From positions 1 through 64,000 of the forward strand of contig JAFWSJ010000015.1 in NCBI GenBank assembly GCA_017524405.1: a DNA stretch of 64,000 nt, written 5' to 3'. The notes under the pieces were generated by a model. It worked only from the letters and a program-made list of their open reading frames with translations. It had not been told where the DNA came from and did no database searches. Of this stretch, positions 58,064 to 64,000 are shown piece after piece (position 1 is the first letter of the stretch; the number at the start of each line of letters is the position of its first letter). This stretch comes from Candidatus Saccharimonadota bacterium. Lineage in GTDB: Bacteria > Patescibacteriota > Saccharimonadia > Saccharimonadales > Saccharimonadaceae. The translations under genes and the position numbers were made by a program.

Positions 58064-60847
58064 ATGGTGGCAAAACCACAAGGTCAAAAGTATCGTCTTC
58101 CGCACGATCCATATAATAATATGGAGCGACCAGATTTTCTTGCTCGCGAAACTCTTTCCCAAGCTGAATCAGACCTTCCTGCAATCCAAAAAGAAGCAGA
58201 GCTCGTCAGGCATCACTCGACCCCTCACCGCAAACATTCCGCAACAACTCGTCTCCGACAATCCGAAGAAAACCAGCAGAGCACCCTCGCTAGCAAGCCC
58301 TTCCGCAATAACGTCGCTGGGCGCACTAGCCTCCAGCTTAGCCGTACCGAGCATAAACGCCTCCCTCATCTAAAAAAGTTAGCCCCAGCTTCAATTATTA
58401 CTATTCTTCTTGCTGGCGGCGGATTACTATTTTATTTCTCCCAGACCATGCTCCCGGCACATCTTTCTAGTGCTTACACGGCAGCAACCGACATTCAGTA
58501 TCCATCCTACATTTCGCGTAACCAGCGCCTCTTCAAGTACATGATGGATGGTGGCAACCAACTCAAGATGTCAAATAAGCTTACGATGCGCTACACGTCT
58601 TTCACTCCGTACATGAAACGCCGCCTCGCAAAAAACGGCATTCAGGTTGGTTACGTCGACGCCGACGGTAGCTTCAATACCAAACAGCTCATCGCTAACA
58701 ACCGCACCGTTTTGAAATATGGCGACGAAATAATTAGTGCCGACGACTTCCAAACCAAATTCGCGAACGACGCAAACTTCCGCGAAGCCTACACAAGAGC
58801 AAAGCGCGGCCGCGTTGCTGGCTTCTTCGATAATTCCGCCGACAATTTCATGACGGAACAAAGTGTGACCCGTAACAACCTCAGAAACCACCACGATACC
58901 GGCAACGCCGAAATGGATGACGCAAACTTCCGCGAAGTCGTCAACAACCACGTAACCGGCTCCGACGCCAGCGTCAATTCCGTTCATTCAAGAACCGGCG
59001 ACGAAGACGAAGTTGGCAAAAACGGCGACACGATTGAAGCGAGCAAGCTCGAAGGCGACACACCAGAAATAAAAGCTCGCACTCTTGTTAATGGCCTCGT
59101 AAGCAAAGTCGAAAAGGGAACCGGCGTCGCCAAATACGCCTGCGTTGGCCTTCGTGTCGCAAATATGGCCGCAGTAACCGTCACGGCCTACCAGATTTTC
59201 CAGTCCATCGCTTATTTCATGAGTTTATCCGAACCAATTAGCAAAACTATCGCAGTCGGAGGCGATTCTTCCGCCACAAACGCAGCTCTAAACTTCTTCA
59301 CTCGGGTCACCGATTCTACTGTTCAATATGTCGACAATGATGGCAAAATTAGAAACGAAACCGTGACCGGCTCGCCGCTCGAGGCTGACGGCGCTCAGCT
59401 TATCCTCGTCGGCACACCAGTCAACCAGAACAAAGTTGCTCCTTACTCGCTGGCAAATATTTTCGGTTCTGCAGCTACCGTTGCTGGACTCTATGACGCT
59501 TCCCAAGCGACTTGCGATGGCGTGATTGCCAGCTCCGCCATCGTTTCTCTTGCCTCAAATGCCATGCCAGGCGGCACTCTCGCAAAATTTGTCGTTAATG
59601 CCGTAGCAAATACCGTTGGCGGCATCGCAATTACCGCCGCCGTCGGCGCAATTGTGCAAACCATTATTCCTTATGTAGCGAGGATATTCACGAATGACAT
59701 TTTTGAACGTTATCACGGTATTCCGGGTGGCCATTTCTTTACCCAAGGCGGCGCCGCCACAAATTTCAAGCTCGCCACCCAGGCCAGCGCCTTCATGCCG
59801 GCAAGCGAAGAGTATGTTAAAGAGCAGAATCGCAAAACTACAGTTGTACTCACGCAAGAAGCTGAAATCGATCGCCTCAGGCGCAGTCCATTTGATGCTT
59901 CGAGTCCAAACACCTTCCTCGGCTCTCTCCTCTCAAAGCTCTCATTCTCGGTCGTCGGATCTAAGCTCGGTAATGGTCTTGCCGGCTTCGGCACACTCGT
60001 TCGTAACGCATTCCGAAAAGTCTTCGATCCAACCGCAAGTGCTGCCGACGAAGAGATTGCCTACACTTCAAGCTACGGTAGCTGCGGCAACAGCACCCTC
60101 GACACTGTTTGCGATATTTATGGCAATGTCATTCCAGCCCGCGACTACTCCACTATCAATCTCAAACCAGACGACAAGAAATATAACTCCGTCATCGGAC
60201 CAAATCTCGATAGTGATGGCAAAATTATCAAAAACTCAGAGCTCGCAAAGTTCATTAGCTTCTGCGTAGAGCGCGATTCGCCGTGGGGCGTACTCGACGC
60301 GAACATTATGAATGCGCTCCAAACCGATTTCGGCATCGTAGGAAACAACCTTTATCTCGTTGAAGATGCCGTCGATATCATTAATGCTGCCGAGGACGAA
60401 GCGAACCGCCCATGGGGTACCGGCGAAATCTGCACGATGAGCAAAGATAACCCTCGTTGGGATAGCGAGTTTAAATATTATCAGGCCTACGTCGAAGATA
60501 TGCGTGTTCTCAACGAGTATGAAGAGGGCGAAGACACCGCCAGCCTCAACCCGGTTCTCGCCTACTCAAAAGAATACAAAGCAGAACATCCAGACGATAC
60601 TTCTTTCGAAGGAACTCTTGCTCGCATTTCTGGTTACACCAAAGACGATATTTCGTTCTTGCTCGAATTCACTCGTTACTCATCCGAAATCGCAAATTAC
60701 GACTATTCTAATCTGTTCGTCTTCGGAAAAAATCAATCCGAATTTGTCGGCGAGCCAGAAAATTTGGAAACCGAAATCCCGCAAATTCTATCGAGCATTC
60801 CTTACGCTACAAATCTTTTCGTCGATCGAAGGAACTACACAGTATGA
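58064..60847 (+). CDS. Large membrane protein of the T4SS cluster, unknown
   Basis: 927 residues. A ~105-residue basic cytosolic N-terminus precedes one TM helix (~108-128). A long extracytoplasmic domain follows, then a hydrophobic TM-like region (~350-380) and another (~485-540; IVSLASNAMPGG and VNAVANTVGGIAITAAVGAIVQTIIPYVARIF). The C-terminal ~280 residues are soluble and contain four Cys in a CGNSTLDTVCD-type region. No enzyme motif. Conserved position after VirB4 suggests a VirB8/VirB10-like scaffold or tip role; this is inference. TATAAT 11 nt before the ATG. Confidence 0.7.
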   Translation: MVAKPQGQKYRLPHDPYNNMERPDFLARETLSQAESDLPAIQKEAELVRHHSTPHRKHSATTRLRQSEENQQSTLASKPFRNNVAGRTSLQLSRTEHKRLPHLKKLAPASIITILLAGGGLLFYFSQTMLPAHLSSAYTAATDIQYPSYISRNQRLFKYMMDGGNQLKMSNKLTMRYTSFTPYMKRRLAKNGIQVGYVDADGSFNTKQLIANNRTVLKYGDEIISADDFQTKFANDANFREAYTRAKRGRVAGFFDNSADNFMTEQSVTRNNLRNHHDTGNAEMDDANFREVVNNHVTGSDASVNSVHSRTGDEDEVGKNGDTIEASKLEGDTPEIKARTLVNGLVSKVEKGTGVAKYACVGLRVANMAAVTVTAYQIFQSIAYFMSLSEPISKTIAVGGDSSATNAALNFFTRVTDSTVQYVDNDGKIRNETVTGSPLEADGAQLILVGTPVNQNKVAPYSLANIFGSAATVAGLYDASQATCDGVIASSAIVSLASNAMPGGTLAKFVVNAVANTVGGIAITAAVGAIVQTIIPYVARIFTNDIFERYHGIPGGHFFTQGGAATNFKLATQASAFMPASEEYVKEQNRKTTVVLTQEAEIDRLRRSPFDASSPNTFLGSLLSKLSFSVVGSKLGNGLAGFGTLVRNAFRKVFDPTASAADEEIAYTSSYGSCGNSTLDTVCDIYGNVIPARDYSTINLKPDDKKYNSVIGPNLDSDGKIIKNSELAKFISFCVERDSPWGVLDANIMNALQTDFGIVGNNLYLVEDAVDIINAAEDEANRPWGTGEICTMSKDNPRWDSEFKYYQAYVEDMRVLNEYEEGEDTASLNPVLAYSKEYKAEHPDDTSFEGTLARISGYTKDDISFLLEFTRYSSEIANYDYSNLFVFGKNQSEFVGEPENLETEIPQILSSIPYATNLFVDRRNYTV

Positions 60848-62622
60848 AACCAGCCCTAAAAGCATTACTCATTAGTTTCGTTGCCTCAATTCTAATATTG
60901 AATCCAGCTTTTGCCGCAATTCCAAGTGAAGACGTCCTCGATTATTATGACCAAAACGGCGTCTATTATTACAACGAGGTTGGCGGCGAAGATGCCTGCA
61001 ACTCAGTCTCCACAATTCTTTCCGGCGATTCGATCGAAGAAAAAATTTGGAATTATTTCATTAAAAAAGGTTTTAATGACGCCCAAACCGCCGGCATTCT
61101 CGGCAACGCTATGGTCGAAAGCTCCCTCGAGCCAACTCGTGCCAGCAATGATACCTTCTGGGGACTCTTCCAATGGGGCTATGGTCGCAAAGACAAACTC
61201 TTCACTAAGCTAAGAAACGCCGGCCTCAGTCAGTACACTAGTAGCGAATATTGGGGAATCGGAGCAAGCAAAAAAATTGCGGCGGCCGACCTCGATCGCG
61301 TCCTTGCCGTTGAGCTAGACCACGCCACTTCCGAAACCGATCGCAACTGGCAAACCGAGATTAAAAAACAAAGCACCCCAGAGGCTGCTGCCGAAGTTTT
61401 CCTAACTTTGTTTGAGCGCGCCGTAAACGGTAAGTCCGAAATCCTTTACTACGAACCGTTCGTCGGACAGCTCTACCAGGGCGCAAAAAAGCGCCGCGAT
61501 TATGCTCGCGAATTCTACAAGAAGTATAGTGGCAAAGGTATCGCTGCATCCGGCACTTCCGGCGGCGCCGAAAACGGCCACAATCTCACAATCATCGGCG
61601 ACTCCATCACGTTCTTCTCGAACGCCTCGATTCGCAGCCAATTCAGCGATCTCGACTCAAGTGATATTAACGCCAAGAGCGGACGCCAATGGCACGAAGG
61701 CGTAAAAGTCGCCAAAGAAATCAAACTTCATGACACCGTCATCTTCGCCCTCGGCACCAATAGCGAGGACCTTACCGAGAAGAAAGTGTCTGAAGCAATC
61801 AGCACAATTGGCGCCCAACGTCGCATCGTTCTTGTTACAAACTACGACATGAACAACCCTCACCGCTTCGATTCAAACAACGAAATCTTCCGCAACTTCG
61901 CAAAGAAACACTCAAATATTTATCTCGCCGACTGGAAAACCGCCATTTCCGAAAAGGGCTGGGATTACATGGCCGACGGCTTCCATCCAAACGCCAAGGG
62001 CCAAAAACTCTTTGCCGAAACTCTCTACAAGGCCGTTAATGGTAGTCTCGACGCAAAGGGCTGTAGCGTAAATAGCGAATTTACCGCACTCGTCAAAGCC
62101 TATGCTTGGCCAGATTTCCATAAGGCTCCATACACAAACCGCATGCCAGAATATGCCAATGCCGTCAGCAAATCTTCTGCCGAAGGCCGCTATGTTGGTG
62201 GTTGGGCGCGCGGCGTGCAGGGCATCGACTGCGGCGGCTTCGTTACCATTCTCGTCCAAAATTCCGGCATCGCCAAAAATTACAACGATGGCAAAGGCGG
62301 CACTTGGGCTCAGGAACGCTGGGTCAAAAACCACAGCTGGATTCTCCTAAACAAGAATTCCGATACGCCAGTCGACACTAGTATTCTCCAGCCAGGCGAC
62401 GTCGCCTTCACAAACGGCCACACCTTCATTTATGTTGGTGAAATCGAGGGCTTCAATTCCGTCATCGCCTTCGCATCATGGGGCGAGGACACCGCTCGTG
62501 CGCCAATGGCCGGCAAAGAAGATCTTCTCCACGGTAAAGGCGGTACCGTTCGTTGGTATCGCAATCCAATGTATTCCACAAATTCCACCACAACCTATTC
62601 TACAAACGAGAGGAATAACTAA
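60844..62622 (+). CDS. Triple-domain wall hydrolase (lysozyme-like, SGNH, NlpC/CHAP-like)
   Basis: 592 residues with a signal peptide (~1-24). Domain 1 (~55-210): phage-tail-lysozyme-like, IWNYFIKKGFNDAQTAGILGNAMVESS with the putative catalytic Glu. Domain 2 (~245-390): SGNH hydrolase, IIGDSIT (Ser block I), FALGTNS and ADGFHPN (Asp-His block V). Domain 3 (~395-575): Cys/His peptidase, GIDCGGFV and GDVAFTNGHTFIYVGE, NlpC/P60 or CHAP type. Together these could cut glycan, de-acylate and cleave peptide cross-links, like an elaborated VirB1. Overlaps the preceding gene by ATGA. Confidence 0.82.
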   Translation: MKPALKALLISFVASILILNPAFAAIPSEDVLDYYDQNGVYYYNEVGGEDACNSVSTILSGDSIEEKIWNYFIKKGFNDAQTAGILGNAMVESSLEPTRASNDTFWGLFQWGYGRKDKLFTKLRNAGLSQYTSSEYWGIGASKKIAAADLDRVLAVELDHATSETDRNWQTEIKKQSTPEAAAEVFLTLFERAVNGKSEILYYEPFVGQLYQGAKKRRDYAREFYKKYSGKGIAASGTSGGAENGHNLTIIGDSITFFSNASIRSQFSDLDSSDINAKSGRQWHEGVKVAKEIKLHDTVIFALGTNSEDLTEKKVSEAISTIGAQRRIVLVTNYDMNNPHRFDSNNEIFRNFAKKHSNIYLADWKTAISEKGWDYMADGFHPNAKGQKLFAETLYKAVNGSLDAKGCSVNSEFTALVKAYAWPDFHKAPYTNRMPEYANAVSKSSAEGRYVGGWARGVQGIDCGGFVTILVQNSGIAKNYNDGKGGTWAQERWVKNHSWILLNKNSDTPVDTSILQPGDVAFTNGHTFIYVGEIEGFNSVIAFASWGEDTARAPMAGKEDLLHGKGGTVRWYRNPMYSTNSTTTYSTNERNN

Positions 62623-63527
62623 TGAATTTACCAAAGAACTTAACTAGGAATCAAAAAATAGTATTAGCGATCGTTACCTTCTTCTTTGTCTTTGCAATCA
62701 TTTATTCCGTAATCACGCTCATTAATCGCATCGGTAAAGTTAAGACGATCGTGAAATACGCACCATATAGCGCCACCGTTACGCTTAACGATGTTCCCGT
62801 CGCAAACAACGCCACCGTCTGGCTTCTTCCAGGCGAATACAATCTCAAGGTCGAATATAATCATTTTGATTCCTATAGTGACACTATTACAATCTCCGAG
62901 GACAGCAACGCAATCGTAGGCGTTCTAAATCCTAGCGATAGCGAAGGCGAAGATTACTTAAGCAAACATGAACGCGAGTTCGTCGATGCGGAAGGAAAAG
63001 TCGGCAGCACACTCTCTCAGCAAGGCGCAAAATTAAAAGAGAAGTACCCAATTCTCAACTATCTCCCAATTAATAATTCTTTATATTCTATTAGCTACCA
63101 ATATGACGACAACGATAAGCCAGTGGTTAATGTAAAAGCCGATCCAGAAAACCTCGACATCGCTATCGAAAAACTCAAGCTCCTAAAAGACGTTAATTTA
63201 ATTGACGTGAATCTAGTTTTTCATACTCCAACTGAATTCTCGAACTATAGCGAAAATGCCGAGGAAGATCCAGCCGCTTTCATTAAAGCTGCCTTCGGTC
63301 TCACCGATAAATATGTCATCAATGCAGGAAAGTATAACGGCGACTATTATTACACTAGCTTCTATATTAACGATTACAACCGCGCCCTCGACTATGCGCA
63401 TTATCGTATCATCCTAAAGAAACAAAAAACCGGCTGGTCCGCCATCACAACCCCTCAGCCTCTCTTCACGAAATATAATACCAACAAAATCCCAGAAAAA
63501 ATTCTTACTGCTACAAACTCATATTAA
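62622..63527 (+). CDS. PEGA-domain membrane protein
   Basis: 301 residues. TM helix ~12-35; then a PEGA-like domain (APYSATVTLNDVPVANNATVWLLPGEYNLKVEYNHFDSYSDTITI, ~45-95). The C-terminal part has a VDLVFHTP-type region and KYNGDYYYTSFYINDYNRALDYAHYRIIL. Start overlaps the previous stop by one base, so it is part of the T4SS operon. Role unknown, probably surface scaffolding. Confidence 0.8.
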   Translation: MNLPKNLTRNQKIVLAIVTFFFVFAIIYSVITLINRIGKVKTIVKYAPYSATVTLNDVPVANNATVWLLPGEYNLKVEYNHFDSYSDTITISEDSNAIVGVLNPSDSEGEDYLSKHEREFVDAEGKVGSTLSQQGAKLKEKYPILNYLPINNSLYSISYQYDDNDKPVVNVKADPENLDIAIEKLKLLKDVNLIDVNLVFHTPTEFSNYSENAEEDPAAFIKAAFGLTDKYVINAGKYNGDYYYTSFYINDYNRALDYAHYRIILKKQKTGWSAITTPQPLFTKYNTNKIPEKILTATNSY

Positions 63528-64000
63528 CCTGCATCTCTGCCGGAACATTTGTGCTAGTAATGATTTTTTGGTAGTTTTTAAAGTTATGAATCAAATGTTT
63601 TTGTCTCGTCTCATCGAGCTCAGAGAAAATATCGTCTAAGAGGACCACCGGCTGCTTTCCGGTTTCTTTTTCGAGTATTTCTGCCTCAATAAATTTCAGA
63701 GCCAGAATAATACTTCGCATTTCGCCACGCGACGCCGAGCCATCAGCATTCTTGCCATTAAACACAAATCCATAATCATCACGATGTGCACCGAACGACG
63801 TATAACCGAGAATTTTATCGCGCTCGAAGTTCTGTGAAAGCCGCGCCAAATATTCATTTTCATCAACATTCTCGCCAAGATATTCAATATAACATTCATC
63901 CTTATTATTCGCGATACTCTGATAATTGCTCGTCATAAGCTCATTTATTTTCTTCAGCACCTTCAGGCGCGTCTGCTTCAGCTCCACGCCATACTGTGCA
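63511..64000 (-). CDS. recF: RecF DNA-repair ATPase, C-terminal part (partial)
   Basis: The frame is open to the right edge (upstream codons read AQYGVELKQ), so the 5' part is outside. GYTSFGAHRDDYGFVFNGK, ASRGEMRSIILALKFIEAEIL (ABC signature helix) and VVLLDDIFSELDETRQKHL (Walker B and D-loop) are diagnostic of RecF, which loads RecA at gaps. The last 17 nt overlap the end of the convergent PEGA gene. Confidence 0.93.
   Translation of the reverse strand, partial: AQYGVELKQTRLKVLKKINELMTSNYQSIANNKDECYIEYLGENVDENEYLARLSQNFERDKILGYTSFGAHRDDYGFVFNGKNADGSASRGEMRSIILALKFIEAEILEKETGKQPVVLLDDIFSELDETRQKHLIHNFKNYQKIITSTNVPAEMQVNMSL

Noticed and set aside
1-64000. CRISPR array, prophage or complete insertion sequence
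   Set aside because: No regularly spaced repeats, phage structural genes or full transposase were seen.

Overview
This 64 kb window looks like chromosome from a candidate-phyla-radiation (Patescibacteria) bacterium, most likely Candidatus Saccharibacteria (TM7). That placement is inference. It rests on compact, mostly operonic genes; many leaderless transcripts with TGn-TATAAT promoters; a type IV secretion-like cluster of VirB2/VirB3(PrgI)/VirB4/VirB6 type with no relaxase or coupling protein in view; large host-facing surface proteins; and short central metabolism without biosynthetic pathways. TGA is used as a normal stop (for example in ATGA overlaps at 23753, 38116 and 60844), which argues against the SR1/Gracilibacteria code.

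Layout. 1-1508: 3' end of a secreted Asn/Thr-rich surface protein. 1570-5983: pyrophosphatase, then a tight operon of gapA, rpiB-like, rpe, a PfkB sugar kinase and a LOG-family protein. 6009-9710: dnaE. 9748-15201: two large surface proteins (VWA plus BspA-type repeats; SHIRT/MucBP-like repeats with a C-terminal anchor). 15363-16787: thyA-dfrA. 16901-21819: a repeat-containing acidic protein, a minus-strand five-gene operon (membrane proteins, a DUF3152 metzincin-like protein, a lipid kinase, a TlyA-like methyltransferase) and an HD-domain protein. 21867-22073: tRNA-Ser(GGA) followed by a structured 3' module. 22219-28157: small acidic protein, MacB-type ABC transporter, tsaD, DegT-type aminotransferase, FemAB transferase. 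28169-28722: a transposase N-domain remnant and an unidentified structured RNA gene. 28796-34760: valS, HIT protein, several small unknown genes, a MazG-like protein, a metallo-beta-lactamase-fold protein and def. 34814-37252: orphan genes, tRNA-Ser(CGA) with a second copy of the 3' module, and tRNA-Arg(GCG). 37388-42429: a degenerate Mur ligase, an amidinotransferase-fold protein, a glycosyltransferase, a MurE-like ligase and VanZ. 43125-45092: CIRCE-controlled groES-groEL. 46273-62622: tRNA-Ser(GCT), six VirB2-like pilin genes, a damaged comF, Hsp20, then VirB6-like, PrgI, a TraC-like protein, VirB4, a 927-residue membrane protein and a multi-domain wall hydrolase. 62622-64000: a PEGA-domain protein and the 3' part of recF.

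How it fits together. Cell-surface proteins, wall-modifying enzymes and the T4SS-like machine suggest an organism that lives attached to a host cell. The most unusual signals are two 125-bp modules directly 3' of two different tRNA-Ser genes. Each carries a conserved core, and its outer stem copies the 3' half of the adjacent tRNA. Others are the roughly 200-nt orphan RNA upstream of valS, the expansion of VirB2-like pilins, and the prevalence of leaderless extended -10 promoters.
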